Shown here one piece after another: positions 11,521-25,373 of a stretch of DNA of 64,000 nucleotides. The position numbers and the translations under genes are program-made. The stretch is from the NCBI GenBank assembly GCA_013400115.1, contig VXBP01005607.1, forward strand, positions 415,482-479,481. Reading direction: 5' to 3'. The notes under the pieces are model-generated. The model was not told where the DNA came from and did not search any database. It saw nothing but the letters and a program-made list of their open reading frames with translations. Within the stretch, counting starts at the first letter, position 1. The number at the start of each line of letters is the position of its first letter. Source of the stretch: Rhinopomastus cyanomelas (Eukaryota; Chordata; Aves; Bucerotiformes; Rhinopomastidae).

Positions 11521-13952
11521 GAAAGTTAAAAGTTTTATGCCTGCTTACATTTGTGCAAAGTGATTTGTGCACAGTGAAAGCTGATGCAGCAGAGAACTTG
11601 CAAGAAAACGAGATCATCATTGTTAAGGAGCAGGAAAACAGTAGCCCAGAAAATAGATAGTGTCAAAGAAATGATAACCAGAGACAAAAATGGGCTGATA
11701 AAGCACTGAGACAGATGAATATGCCCATAAAACCTATGCTGTCACTCTATCACAACCTTGACTTTTGCATAAAATGTTAAGTTCTGTCCACTTCCATACT
11801 TTCCACTCATTTTCTACGTCCCTGTTATTCAAGAGAACCAATTCTGTAGAAATATGAAAGTCCATGTATTCAGTCCCTCCACATGGTTCACAACAGCCTG
11901 TCACAGCCCCCCCAACTGCCCCCATTGCCTTATACCTTTCGGTACAGCACTACATCTTTCAGCAAAGCATTTTTCAGTGTAAATGGTTTGTCTTGAGGCT
12001 CTTAGTAGAGAACTGCTGGGTTTCATGAATCACTGCAAAGATGGAAATACCTGCTGTCAACAAAGAATCAGAATGCAACTGCTTCACATAAAACCAGAGG
12101 ACAGATGTATCCGGACTGGTTCCACTCTGCACTGCTCTATCAGTGGCTCAGAAAACAAGCAGCTGTGGAAGCCACGAGACCACACACCCTAGATGAATAA
12201 AGCAGTTTCACAGTGATTGCTGATTCACTCTTTTCAGCAGGTTCATTACTGGAATTGTCACCACAAGGGGCACTGATGTAATTTCCATCAGACATTTTGC
12301 TACGCCAGAGTATGTCCCAAAGACATCCTTGTTTCAGGATGTGGGTCACAACATTCCGAGTTGTCTTAACAGAAGATGTCAGATACGGTGCTATGCAGCT
12401 GGATTTTTTCATCCCTGTATTTCATGTTCAAACTCTTCCCACTCCTGTCTCCACATTTCGTCCTAGCAGTTTTCTTTTGCAATTCACATGCTCCCTACAG
12501 CAGTCTCCAAATTTTAATAAAAACTCCCAATTCCAGTGTAAAAGACGATTGAGAAAAAACCTTTATCAGCAGTTCTTTACAACTTGTGATTTTAGACATA
12601 CATTAGGTAAACTCTACATATGAAAGAACTTTGTGAACCCTTCCCCCTAAGTCATCTAGAGGTAATACCACATGAAATAGTTTCTCTCTTTTACACGGGG
12701 TTTCTTTTAAGTTTAATACCTCAAATATGTGATTTGGGAATTTAGCATAGGCAAACCCAACCAGTTCTACAAACACCATCAACTCTCCTTCTTAGCAATG
12801 ATAAAAGGATGCTCAACAGACTTAATTTTCAAGAATGATATAGAGATAACCCACCATCTGTGCAAGATATTCTTAGGAGAAGACAAGTAATCTGTTCACA
12901 CAGGTTACAGAAAAATGTATGTTATAAACCACAGTCATAACTGAATGGAGTTAAGAGCCACATCACAGATACAACATGATGCTTTTCAATACAGTATAAA
13001 GCAACCATGGTTTCATCTTTAAGAACATAGTTATGTAAATACAGTACGCTGTACTCAAGGTTAAAATTATCTCAGTTTTCAAAGGAGCCACATTCTCAGA
13101 CAAGACCTAAAACTTTCTTGCCAGCATTTCTTTCACATTGTTCTACATCAGAGCAGGCAACTATTAAATGGGAGAAATTGGATTAGATCTCTGCTGTACA
13201 AGCCACAGAAACAAAATACAATAACCACAGAAACTGAAGTATTTCACTCCCTGATCCCTTTGTTCCCTCCCTTCTCATCCACTAGCATCACAACAATTTG
13301 CATTTTGAGGCTGAATTGTAAGAGACTTAAAGACAACCATTATAGACTAAAGAGAATCTGTATTGCTCATTCTGATGTACTGCTTGACCCAGGATAGAGT
13401 AATACATCAATTTATGATCCAGAGATTATGTAAAGCTGTAACAGATGAGAATGACCTCTATTTCCAGTCAAAGTAATCTCATAGCTGGTACCATAACACA
13501 CACACAAATTCTAGCAAAGCTGGAAAAAGAAATTCTCTCCCACAATAGTCAGTTTGAAAGCTCACAGTCAGCAAGTGCTTTTTTTATCAGCTTGGGATCA
13601 TGTCTTAGAAGACTAATATGGTTATTAAGTCTGTCTTTAGGTGCCCAAGGAAGTTAGAAATTCAAATGGAGTTTCAAGAAGAACAAACACCAAACCTATT
13701 AAAGCAATTTAGGGGGTACTAAGTACTGTAATTCCCTATGACAATTACGTAACGATGGTGCAAGGGAACTTCACATCAAGAAGGCTCAGAAAAGTCTAGT
13801 AGTATTTAAGCACATTGAAAGTTAAAACAAATGCACATTTCCTTTAATTATTTGAACCAGCTGCATAGAAGTTCTGAAGGTTAGGGACCTACCCTGAACT
13901 CTCCCAACTACAAGCGTCACAAGTATCTCCTTTCAGAGAACAACAGGCTAAG
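11521..13952. other. Unique sequence
   Basis: No repeat, RNA gene or convincing exon recognised. Frames of 60-108 codons occur on both strands and look random in composition. Confidence 0.55.
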
Positions 13953-14118
13953 AATCACAGAACATTAGGGACTGGAAGAGACCTGCAAAGATCATCCAGT
14001 CCAATCCTCCCACCACAGCAAGAGCACCTAGATCCAGTCACACAGGAACACATCCAGGTGGGTTTTAAACATCTCCAGAGAAAGAGACTCCACAACCTCC
14101 CTGGGCAGCCTGTTCTGC
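13953..14118 (-). mobile_element. CR1 3' end, 5'-truncated
   Basis: Reads on the minus strand from the octamer tail through GGACTGGAAGAGACC, the CACCTAGATCCAG block, GGTGGGTTTTAAACATCTCC and CTGGGCAGCCTGTTC. About 166 bp, moderately diverged. Confidence 0.95.
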
Positions 14119-14962
14119 AGTAACAGACTTCACAAATGCAGTCACAGTAATGACTGCCTTCTCCAGTACTGTCCCTAGTGTCCTCAGATTCTTCCCGGCC
14201 AGTGCCATGCATATACTTCAAATCCCATGTAGAGTCTCCTCAGCTTCCACATATTACCAGGATATCGCGGTGCTTTAAATATACAACCCTACGCCTGTTA
14301 CTGACCACGCAGGAACAGCCCTGTTTGAGCTCCACGCGCACCGACCGCCAATTCAAGGAAAACTCAACAACTCTCCCTCTCAATTACTCGGCAGAGGCAA
14401 CAATCTTTCCAATGCTCCAGAGTCTGCATAAAATGTCTGGAAACTGATTCTCTTTGAAGTCAAACTGTAGCATACACCTGCCAACACATTCAAAAGAGAT
14501 TAGAAGGATATCCCAGTGGTCTTTCCAGTGGTCTTTCAATTTTAGTCTTAGTGAACCTCAGAAGGCAACAGCTGTCACCTTCCAGGAAGAGCTAGGGAAG
14601 ATTTACTGTCACTAAGTGTGTGCAGACATTTTATTATTTGAAAAAAGGAAAGAAAAGAGGGGAAAAAAGAAATTAAATAAACAAAAGGGGATAAAAATTG
14701 TTTAGCATATTACTATCTCCGTGGCTTATTAAGTCCTCTAGACATAAGCTTTGCAGAGGATGTAGAAGCAATGGTGACTTGACCCTGACAGGGCTTTTCC
14801 TCTTCTACTCCCCCATGACCTATCTCAGTGTAACTAGGTTACAAAACCTTAACACCAGCAACAGCCTGGCCGGGCAGCCTTTTCTTTCCTAAGCACCTTT
14901 GCAGCAGCATGACTGGCATCCTGGAGATGCTTTTCCGTATGTCTGCTGTACTGTAGAAGCAG
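14119..14962. other. Unique sequence with purine-rich tract
   Basis: Contains a perfect 12-bp tandem duplication at 14513-14536 and an A/G-rich stretch at about 14640-14700. No exon recognised. Confidence 0.55.
14513..14536. repeat. Perfect 12-bp tandem duplication
   Basis: CCAGTGGTCTTT is present twice head to tail without mismatch. Confidence 0.9.
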
Positions 14963-15040
14963 CATCACAGAATTACAGGACATTAGGGATTGGAAGGGAC
15001 CTCAAGAGATCATCTAGTCCAATCCCACTGCCAGAGCAGC
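14963..15040 (-). mobile_element. CR1 3' end, about 78 bp
   Basis: A short CR1 tail on the minus strand (ATCACAGAATTACAGG, GGATTGGAAGGGACC, CATCTAGTCC) that stops at CCAGAGCAGC. The truncation point and length match the copies at 11443 and 24192. Confidence 0.95.
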
Positions 15041-16018
15041 ATTTCACTGTGCTCCTTAGCATGGGGCAAATGCTGCAAGCCCACTCTTTCTGTTTTTAAA
15101 GGCAAACAGAACTGAACGTTCAGCCACACTAGAACTGAGAAGTTGTTCCAGCTATTATCTGTTTTCAGTCGCTTTCTCTTGCTGTCCTCATACACCCAAT
15201 CCACTTCCTGCTGTTACAGAACAAATATCTAATGACAACACTTGTAGTAATTCAGCTTTTTGGCACTGGAAATGTGGAACTGCTGATGGGGGACAAGCAC
15301 TCATGTCACACATGCCAAGGCTATGAAGCTGCATGTGATTCCTAACAGCCCTGTCACGCTTCCAGCTGGGCTGGGTTAGGGAATGACCTGGGAAGTGACC
15401 AGATCGTTCTGTTTGATATCTCAGTAACAATTTCAAAAGAGACTCAGGGAAAGGGGGACGCTGAACACCTCTGCTGTGTGAAAAGTTACAGGGTATTTAT
15501 GCTACAAACCACAGCAAGTTTTTTCCATCTTGCTTAATACTTCAACTTTAGGAACAACACACTAAGGAAAAAAATATCAGCCTCTTCATAGCCTTAAATA
15601 AGAGACAAAAGCTGTGGGAGAATCATGAGGATCATGACTCAAGTTTTTAAATCCAGGTCTTGTCCATGCCAGCAGACAACAGTGACAAGGACCTAGCAAA
15701 ACAGTGAAATCATAATATGAAGCAGCAGCAGCAGAGTGAATTCTAATTAAACTCTGTTTCACTGCTTTCTTCTTTCCAAATAGACTACCTAACCAACAGT
15801 TTGGAGAAGCAATCTGTGCTAACAGTTCTGCAGTTCAGACCCTGGGATTCAATGTGAGACCTCATAGTAAAAATCTGAGTTACATAAAAAGACTCTCCAC
15901 TGGGACACTACCAAATATGAAACCACCAGCACCATATGAGGCAGCAAAAGCAAATATGGAACAAAATTACCTGGAAGGCTATTCCACCTAACATCTTAGT
16001 GTTTTGGTCTACACTGAT
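15041..16018. other. Unique sequence
   Basis: Only a four-unit CAG run near 15722-15734 stands out. No exon or transposon recognised. Confidence 0.55.
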
Positions 16019-16308
16019 GTAGAGAGGTGGATGTTGGTCTCTTCTCACAAGCAATGAGGAACGAGGACAGCCTCAAGTTGTGCCAGAGGAAGCGCAGGTT
16101 GGACATTAGGAAAAACTTCATTTAAAGGGTTGTCAGGCACTGGAACAGGCTGCCCGGGCAAGTGGTTGAATCACCATCCCTGGATGTATTTAAATATTGT
16201 GTAGATATGGAGCTTAGAGACACAGCTTAAGAGTGGGCTTGGTAGAGCCAGATTGTTGGACTCCATGATCTTAAAAGGTCTTTTCCAAACTAAATGGTTC
16301 TATGATTC
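16019..16308 (+). mobile_element. CR1 3' portion of an older subfamily
   Basis: About 290 bp in plus orientation. It begins in the ORF2 C-terminal region (GTTGGTCTCTTCTCACAAG), passes TTGGACATTAGGAAAAACTT and CACTGGAACAGGCTGCCCGG, and ends at GGACTCCATGATCTTAAAAG plus TTCTATGATTC. The 3' sequence after the ORF differs from the common subfamily here, so this is a separate CR1 lineage. Confidence 0.93.
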
Positions 16309-17611
16309 CTGCATGTTGCTCAATAGCAAAGTGCTGATATGAAGACTTTTGCAGAGAACGGCACGCAGTATAAATTCATACATTCCATTCTTTCTATTAG
16401 AAATCTGATCAAAATTTTTAAATAATTTATTAGTCTTCAACAGATTTTTCTGTTACTGATGAGTTCTGTTTGCCAAGACCTGAAGCTTTAAGTTAGTTCA
16501 TCAGAGAAGCTTCAGCCACTTCTAGCAACCTTAGTCCCATAGTGTAAACCTTTAATTCTTTGGCTGTCAATCAAAATCCAGCCTTGTGGTTTAGGCAAGT
16601 CAGTTTAGGACAAAGACTAACAGCCACTTCCAAGTCTGGTCAATTAAATCATTCTCCCAAGTCTGGAAACAGCAATACATAGACACAAAGTCTCTTAGCT
16701 GGGGTGAAATGACCTTTTACAAATCATATGATGCAATCCTCATCATTACCTTCTCTCAGCAGAATGCAAAATAAAGATGTCAGATAAGAGAAAGTACAAC
16801 AGTTCAAGGAAAATAAGAAAAAGAGGCTCTCATGAGACAGGACTAGTGTGGAAATCATTCTGCTTTGATCTGATCATTCTAAACAGGTAGGACAAATTTC
16901 TCTGGTATACAGTTAGGCTTACACCACTGTCTTCCTTCCTCTGAGTCTTTTCATCCAGAAAAATATTATGTCTCTCCCTTACCCCCCTTCTTTTTAAATT
17001 TAAATTTTAAAGTGCAACTTAAGGTAATGACACAGCTACTTCTACTCCACATTCAGGGTTGATTGAAACCATACAATGTGTTCAGAAGGTGGAAGTGGAA
17101 GAAGAAAAAAAAATGAGTGATGAATGTACGTGATTTTATTTGCTTCCTGCAAAACAGAAAACAAACAAAACCAAGAGAACGCAGTCAGCTAATGTCATCT
17201 TGGCCAAAGAAAGGGAACAAAAAAACAGGTTGAAACAGGCTTTTTCAAAGTACATCATGGGAGAATTAAGATGAGAAGGTTCTGTTCTTGTACAGGAATA
17301 AATTAGCTAAATCCAAATTAGTTCATGTTTTTCTACCTTCCAACTGTTGAGCTGCATCTTTCCAAGAGGGGAAGAGGGTCATTTTGTTCCTGGAGGCGAG
17401 TTGCTGATGTTATCAACGTTCAGCAAGGAGGTCAAATTTGCACTAGTTACAACATCCCAGTCCAAATGCTAAACCTTCCTCATATGCTTGAAGGTTTGAG
17501 AATCAAAAAATGCACGGAGTAGGCGTGGCTGAAAAAAATGAAGGGCCAGCAAACTTAACCATTTTGCACCCTTTCACATTCAAACTTTGAATGAGCTGGT
17601 GACTCATAGCT
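16309..17611. other. Unique sequence
   Basis: AT-rich sequence with an A-rich run near 17100-17115. No repeat family or exon recognised. Confidence 0.55.
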
Positions 17612-18140
17612 TAGACAGGTGGACTATTTGCTGGGTTAAAAACTGGCTGGATGGCTGAGCCCAGAGAGTTGTGGTGAATGGTGTTAAATCCAGTTGGTGA
17701 CTGGTCAGAAGCGGTGTCACCCAGGGCTCAGTTTTGAGACCAGGCTTAATATCTTTATCAATGACCTGGATGAGGGGATTGAGTAAATTACCTCAATAAA
17801 TTTGCAGATGACACAAAATTAAGCAGGAATATTGATCTGCCTGAAGGCAGGGAAGTGCTGCAGAGGGATTTGGACAGGCTGGAGTGATGGGCTGAGGTGA
17901 ATGGCATGAGATTTAACAAAGCCAAGTGACAGGTCATGGATATTGGTCACAACAACCCCAGCACCTACAGGCTCTGAGCAGAGTTACTGGGAGTGGTTGG
18001 GCACTGGAATAGGCTGCCCAGGGAGGTGGTGAGGTTCCCATCCCTGGAGGTGTTTAAAAAGCAAGCAGCTATAGCACTTGAGGCCGTGGTCTAGGGATTA
18101 GGGAGATGGTGGGATGAGGGCTGGAGGTCCTTTCCAGCCA
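17612..18140 (+). mobile_element. CR1 ORF2 reverse-transcriptase fragment, rearranged
   Basis: Plus-strand CR1 body of about 530 bp. Readable frames include FINDLDEGI and then NKFADDTK, with the catalytic FADD codons intact at 17801-17812. Stops and frameshifts separate the frames, so no product is expected. After GTCACAACAACCCCAGC the sequence jumps, near 17985, to the late 3' region (GGGCACTGGAATAGGCTGCC). A large part of ORF2 is therefore deleted. It ends near GAGGTCCTTTCCAGCC without a clear octamer tail. Confidence 0.92.
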
Positions 18141-21100
18141 TATCTCCATCAGCTCTTCAGACCCCTACTGCCTTGTTCATTGAACAACAGTTTCATTGCA
18201 GAGACAGGATGAAACTTATCTTTATAGATGACCAATAAATTCTGTATTAGGGGACATAGGGTTTCATCACCTCAGTTTGTCCAGGACCTCCTCTGACCAA
18301 GCAAAGCAATGGGTAGAAGTATTTAGACTGAGACTATATGAAATGTTAGCCTAGGGGCAAAATTCACAGTTAGTTGCTTTTGTCCAGGAAAAAACCCCAT
18401 GAAATTTCACTCACTGAGGGCTAATACTTTCGGCAACTCTTGTTAGCATAGTTTTAGTGTAGGTTTGCAAAACATTTTGAAATATTTCTATCTATAGTGC
18501 AGCCAGATCGTTTTATAGCACTGCTTTAATCAGAAAGCCTTATTTCTGCATACTAATTTTTATTGCTAGTCTCACTTACATGTATAAAACAAAAACGCCA
18601 CCAAAGCCCAATGAAAACACGTATGAAATTCCCCTATGAAGGTCATTGCGCAATGAAAAAGGGTTATAAATGACATAGTCCATCAATGTTTAGAGCCTGC
18701 AAATAAGAACAATTAAGATCAACTACAGAAGGGAAGTTAAACAAAAAAAAAATATCACAGGGAAAGGAATCACACCTTCAATTGATTTAAAAGGGTAGTA
18801 GAAGCCCTGGCATGTGATTTACTGGCAGAAACTAAACACTCTAGTGTGGGCTAGTTGTAAAGAAAAAATACTGTCATTTTTTTTCCAGTTTGAAGTCTAG
18901 TGCACTGAATCTTAAAAAAGCACAGGTTCACCCAAAGTGCAAGCTTCTTTTGATGTTAAAGGGAAAACAATCCCAACCTCCTGCATATCTTCTATATTAA
19001 AGAAAGTTCATTAATGAAAGGCTAAACGTTTAACTCGCTGGGATGGTTCTGTTCTTTGTCATTTTTGCATAGTTAACAAGATCATAATTCAAATAGGTCA
19101 CACATTGTAAATATCCTCAGTATATTGTTTTCCTTTCCTCTATAATTAGACCACCTTTTGTTACCAAGAATCCTATAAACTGTTTAACTGTGAATGGTTG
19201 TAAACTGCTCGTATTAAAAATTAGGCATCTCTTCCTCCCAACTTTGTACAACGGGGACTGCATCCAAAAGAAAAACCCAACTATGGCACATAAAATCAAC
19301 ATTACATCTCCAACACCTCTTTCTGCAGGGGTTTGACCCACATTACATCATCCACACACTTAACACAGCTTCTGTCCTTTTCTCCAGCCACACAAATAAC
19401 TCTTGACTAGCCGTCTACCAACAAAGGGAGACATACAAGCTCACAACAAAACGGACTCAAGCAGTCCAGCTGCTGTTGAAAATAAAATCACTTGATCTTC
19501 ACCAGAGCTGCAGGAATGGCAGCAGAGCAGCTATTCCAGCAGTTTCTTGGAGGCAAATGTAAAAGGTGCCTAAAGCCCTGCTCTCTTGGGCCAGCACACA
19601 TCAGCAGCCAGGGAGTCCAAAAGAGCAGACACCGTTTTCCAAGAGCCAGAAGATTCCTGTGTCGCTCTGCTTCTCATTCTGCTGCTTGTTTTAAATTCAG
19701 CTGCTTTCTGCAAATTCTGGCTAGACACAAGGGTAATTACTTAGGGGAATTACGGCCCCATTTCTGAAAGAACTGAGACACTGCTGCCCCCCACAGGTAT
19801 TCCCAAGGTTTTTGTCCAGTGTGTTTGCTTCCTACTCCACCTTCTTGCCATCCCTTTGCACCCTGAAATCAAACAGCAGCAACAGCACTCCATGTTTTTT
19901 TATAATACAAGTTATACTGCATATTTATTGGAATAGCTACAGTCAGAGGATTTGGGCAGACTTTTTAGTCAATGGGTATTAAAACCCCTTGAACTGACAA
20001 GCTTCATTGAAGTCATCAGCAGGATTAATGGATCCTATCGGCAGATTTTCAAATAGGCTCTTTATGAAGGAGGTACAGTCCTCTTAAATATGTAGATTTT
20101 ATGGAAAGGATAGTTCCAACCCCTTAACCAGAGATGGCATAATCTGAACGTTTCTCTACAGCATTGTTGGTTCAATCATTAAGGTACTGCAAAACGTTGA
20201 CGACAACTCTCAGAAACCTGTTAAACCTGGTTTTAGCCCTTTCACAGCACTGCCGCATGGTTTTTTCCTATCTCATCTGAAAAGAAAACGGGGGGGAAAA
20301 AAGACAAAACTACTGAAGGAATCTGTGTGGTGATGCCATCACTCAGTCACCTGTGGGAGACCAAATTATTTTCCCTGAGGTTAAACACAGGTATGGTTAG
20401 AGTTTTTAAAACTGTGATTTTGATGGAAACTGCTGTTTGACCCACTCTGCATTAATTCTGGTGCTCGTGAGTAACTGTTTTGCAAGACCATATTGTGAAC
20501 TCTTCAACACTATTCTCTAGTAGTCTAAAAAACCCTACATTTTTGCCTGGAAAAGTGGATTTTGAATTGACAAAGCACAGCCATCATATTCCACAAAACA
20601 AACCCCACACTGGCAGAAGCAATTTCAGCTTTCTCACATTTCAGGTAATTTGGTCAGAGAAAGAGATCATGGACTGCCATAACTCCCAGGAAGAGCTGTA
20701 GGCTTGCAGTCTGTTTTTCTTCCTGCTGGCACTGTTAGCACTATGGCTGAGGCAGCTAAAAGGCAAATGAAGACAGACAGAACCATACAGTGCAAGACAG
20801 GTCTCAATCCCATACTCGGGCAGAGGGGCTATCTGCCAAAACCATCCAAACCTGAAGGCTTTAATTCAGATGAAATGGTAATGTTGTTCTGAAGTACAGT
20901 GTAACAGAATAAAAAACAGAATTAATAGATTAAAAGAGATGTTAAATCTTTGACGGGATTATAGCCTCGATTAAATACTACAGAAAAAGACAGCCTAATT
21001 TTTCAGACAGTACATCTATACGCTGTTAATCTGCCCAGGACTTTGCCAGAACAGAAAGCACAGAGGAAAAAGCCACAGAGATCTGCACTGCAGTTCACCG

Positions 21101-22618
21101 GCTGCCTCCCAGCACATTCCACTGAAGGGGTCAAACAGCTCCTGTGACTATAGTGGGTGCAGATACCAGACAACACATCCCCAGAGCTAACAAAGATATT
21201 TTAAAAAGGTGCCAAACTGGTGCCTTTCATGATATCCCAAAACAACTGAAGCTCGGTCCAACATTCATTTGCAAACCTCAAAGAATATTTTTAAAGCTTT
21301 TAATTATCTAACAAAAATTCTGAGGTTTCCCTCTTCCTACCCTCCACTGTATTTCAGAGTTCAAAAAAAAAGAGAAAAAAGCACCTATAAAAATAAAATG
21401 GTATTTGATACACTACCATCATTACAATAACTAAAAGAAAACTCAAATCTACTGCAAACCACTTTCCACTTGCAATAAAAACCTTGGTTTTCTCCTTTTA
21501 ACCCCCATTAAAAGATCAGAGGGAATGCTGACATACAAGATTTGGCAGACACTCAACAAAGAAGTGGGTACCCCATCAGACATCTCTTGTTCTTAAACAC
21601 TAGACATTAGGAAAAAATGTATCTTGGCCTGATATCAAACCTTAATAGTAATCTATGGTAATTTAGCTGTTCATAAACAAAAAGCTTTTTGAATTTTACC
21701 TTCAGGAGAAGTGAAGAGAAAGGAAAAAGTAATTTAGTACTGAAAAATAGCTTGCTAAACAGGTAATGTCATTATTAGAGTCCTTTAATCTTGTTTCGAG
21801 CACCAATATGGTTTAGGGATAGCAAAACCAGATTTGGATACAGTCGTTTATATGAGCCTCTAAATTACCAATACTCCCCTTGAACCTTGGTTCATGTCCC
21901 ATTTTCCATTTATATTCTTTTGCCAGGGTTTCTTGCACCAGGATTTCTGTCCTGGTATTATTGGTCTCCTCTTTCTTGTAACAGAGAAGTATTTGCTAAT
22001 GATAAATATGCTTCACCCCAGTCTGTCACAGAATATGAAATATTTCATATATAATCAGGAGAAGCATCCTAACTAGAGGCTGGTAAATCACCTTTACCTT
22101 TGGCATAGTGCAAAGCTTAATACTACTGCTGTAAATCATGTAAACATCGAAAGCTGGCTAGCTTGATGGCGTGATTAACAACGGGCACCTATTATGAGCC
22201 TTGGAAATTCAGCCAAATTCACATTCGAGCTAGTGCCATTAAGCTCCTAGACTTCACCTGATGTTGTGGTCCTTACTACTGATAGAAAACAACCCAAAAA
22301 CCCAAACTAGGAGCTGTGAAATGAAACAATAGCATGCACAATCACTTTGGCACTAGGTAAGAACCCACTTCTGCTCACAGAATACCAACAACACATTCCC
22401 TTAATGGTTTGGAAATCTGAGGTCTTAACTGATTTGAGAACAGAATCTGCGATCCTTCCTCTGGCTGTGAAATACACAGGCTTGAGCTTTTCCAAGCCAT
22501 GACACCACATTAACTGGCAGTTTATAGCACTTCAGTATCTTACACCACACCTTCTCCTCTCACATGGAGATATCTGCCTTACTTGCTCAGGTAGGAATAT
22601 TAGAGGCTGTGTAGGGAA
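18141..22618. other. Long unique AT-rich stretch
   Basis: About 4.5 kb without recognisable CR1. It includes short A-rich runs (18740s, 20290s, 21360s). Frames at 19492-19767 and 20480-20892 are open but show no motifs and no clear splice sites. Confidence 0.55.
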
Positions 22619-22735
22619 TATGATCATTTGGATGAGGTGTTGAGGGATCTGGGTTAGGGGTGAACTTGTAAGGTAGAGGAGATGGTTGGACTCGATGATC
22701 CCATGGGTCTTTTCCAACTAGAGCGATTCTGTGAT
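22619..22735 (+). mobile_element. CR1-like 3' end of a distinct subfamily
   Basis: Plus-strand segment with ATTTGGATGAGGTGTTGAG, GAACTTGTAAGGTAGAGGAG and then GGACTCGATGATCCCATGGG, ending GATTCTGTGATC. The region upstream of the tail matches the minus-strand copy at 33741 but not the common copies, so these two form their own subfamily. Confidence 0.8.
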
Positions 22736-23116
22736 CTGACAAAATCTAACCACTTTCCCAGCAGTAATTCCAAAGACAAACCCAAGATCTTACTTATACA
22801 GCGAAGGCAGCTGTTCAGACTTATTGCTGCAAGTCACTGCTGGACAAACTCACAGCTGTATCTCCCCCACTTCATTAAAATGTATGCAAATACCAACACA
22901 CTGAATTTATTACACCCCTGCAATAACCATAAAAGCTCTGTTTGGCAAGCAGTATTACAAAAAATTGCACTTTATATTATATGATATTTCTGGAGATAAG
23001 AGGACTTCCCTCTTTCAGTATCGTAATGACAATTACTCCAATTATAATATCAACCATGGCAAAATATAGATCTTTAATAAGGTTGCTGAATACTAAAAAT
23101 TACTACATTGGTATGA

Positions 23117-23168
23117 AATCACAGAACATTGCAAGGGACGTTGAAAGATCATCTAGTCCAATCCCCCA
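23117..23168 (-). mobile_element. Very short CR1 tail, about 52 bp
   Basis: AATCACAGAACATTGC followed by AAGATCATCTAGTCCAATCC, then unique sequence. Only the terminal 50 bp or so of CR1 is present. Confidence 0.9.
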
Positions 23169-23559
23169 AATGAGTCCCATTCTTACAGACAGGACTACCA
23201 TACTGCGTCGCAATGCTGCCACACACTCCTTCACAAACCATGATCAGAATTGAGTGTTTATGATGGACATTTTCAAGGGCACAACACCAATTAAATTCCA
23301 AAGACCCAATAAAATCAACAGGAATCAACATTTAGCTGCCATGTATATCTCAGAAACAGTCATCCATGACAGTGTCCACTTGGGCAAGACAGTAATGTGA
23401 AGTATTCTCACCAATTTAATAAAGCATTAATTAGCTACCTGCGTTAACTGCCATAGCTGAAATGTTCATTTTATGATGAAAGCCAAGTTTTTATATTTTG
23501 CACAGTCTTCATAAGAGATTGCTCCTACTGCAGATCCGACACTTCTTAAAATATCTAAA

Positions 23560-23632
23560 AGGTCCTGCTGCAGCAGGGGAATTGGACTAGATGCTCTTTT
23601 GAGGTCCCTTCAACCCCTCATGTACTGTGATA
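23560..23632 (+). mobile_element. Short CR1 tail, about 73 bp
   Basis: Starts at GGTCCTGCTGCAGCAGGGGA and runs through ATTGGACTAGATGCTC to TGTACTGTGATAC. The 5' end falls at the conserved CCTGC/GCAGG inverted repeat of CR1. Confidence 0.9.
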
Positions 23633-24191
23633 CTTCATTTTGGAAGACTGCAAGAACAACTCTTAGCTGGGATACTCTCAGCAATGCAGATGCTGAGCGA
23701 ACAGGCATGGTGGGGTTACCAAAGCAATTAAAAAACTTGGCAATATTTAGATGTTGCATACCTTGCCCAGATTTCAAACATACTGACAGAAGCACTGTGA
23801 TTAAGTTATACAGTGGAGAACAAGAAGCTATGTTCTGTTTGCTAAATACCTACAAGCACAACAATGCTTTATATTGCTAAGTGTTAAAGAGTTGGGTTTT
23901 TTTCTAATTTCAAGTATAATTTTCCTTCAAAGCATTAAGGAGGGAGTTTCCAACCATCCACAGCCCACAGAGTTCAGTTGAAAACAGCGCTGTGTGGCTA
24001 TAGGACATGTTCTACAAGGAGAGAATATGCTGTTTCTTGTGAGTAGAAGGATTATCCCAAGACGTGTGTGCTTTATTTATTTTCGGCAAAACCCACTCTA
24101 AATCACAAGTGTAGACATGTTTAATGCTTCCCCCCTCCCTGCTTTTGTGCTGCACACTAGAAAGCTACAAAGCACACCCAAGAAACTTTAA

Positions 24192-24267
24192 ATCGCAGAA
24201 CATCAGGGATTGGAAGGAACCTCAAAAGATCATTTAGTCCAATCCCCCTGCCAAAGCAGTATCACCC
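24192..24267 (-). mobile_element. Short CR1 tail, about 76 bp
   Basis: ATCGCAGAACATCAGGGATT through CATTTAGTCCAATCCCC to TGCCAAAGCAG, then unique sequence. Same truncation class as the copies at 11443 and 14963. Confidence 0.92.
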
Positions 24268-25373
24268 ACATCCAGTAAAAGAAGTACTAATGTAGCACGG
24301 AGTTCCACAACCTGCCCTACTGAAGGGCAGTAATACTAGTGCTACTTGTGTTAGCACCAGCGTCTACAGACTTACGTGACAACATGAATCTTCTCAGGAC
24401 GCGCGCAAGGGCTCATCGGTTTTACCTCTTGCAACACAAATCAGCTAGTAAAGAAAGGCATGGGATGGAACATCACAGCTTCCATCTCTCCAGCCTGTAA
24501 CAGGGGATGGATTTGCTTGGTATTTCAAATATTACAGTTATCCATCCACTGATAGTATCCAGGAGAGGGCAGGAAGGGAGGGAATTTCCTTCTAGGACTA
24601 GAGTACAGAAAGCCAGGAGCAGTTGCACTGCATTTACAGACACTTAGATGGAGAAGGTATTTGAACTATTTGGTAAGTGTTTGCTCAAGACAGGACCAGA
24701 GAATAAAGTAATAACTTTCAAGGCTTAGGTACAGCTGCAGCATAAAAAAATGAAACCTGCAAGAATGCATTTTGTACTTTTATCGTTAAACTGAAAATTA
24801 AAGGTAATATTTCAAGTAAATATTTATGTTACAGAGAAGTGTTAGAAGTACTGAAGATTACAACAAATTATTACAGGCTCAAACATTAGGTAACTACACA
24901 GAAATTGGTTTAGACATGTTACGGAAGAAATTGCTGTAATATTCCAAAACCAAGTGAAATTGCAAAAGAGAAATCAGTCTACAAATTACAGAGGTCTTTA
25001 TAATCATTGCAGTTGTAAGCAGCATTAAAATAATGTGATGAAATTACTACAGTCCTCAAACATGACCTCCTCCCCATTTACCTCTGATAATGAAAAAAAC
25101 CACCATGAGGGGGGTAATTTAGAGAAATTCATGCACAAAGGGCTGCAAATGCTGCCATTTGGGGTTTTTTTGCTTTTAGGTGAACAGAATGAGGGCAGAA
25201 TACTACTCTTCTCAAGACAGCACAAGTAAAAGTAGAAGCACACTAGAAGTGGAAAGAGATTCATACCTAGAATAGTAACACGATTAAGTTCGAGTGGTGT
25301 TTCAGACAACAGGCAGAGAACAAGCACACACAAATAGAAACAATTCCAAAAATATCTTCACTAAGTAATTCAA
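24268..25373. other. Unique sequence
   Basis: No transposon or exon recognised. AT content rises towards 24750-25020. Confidence 0.55.
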
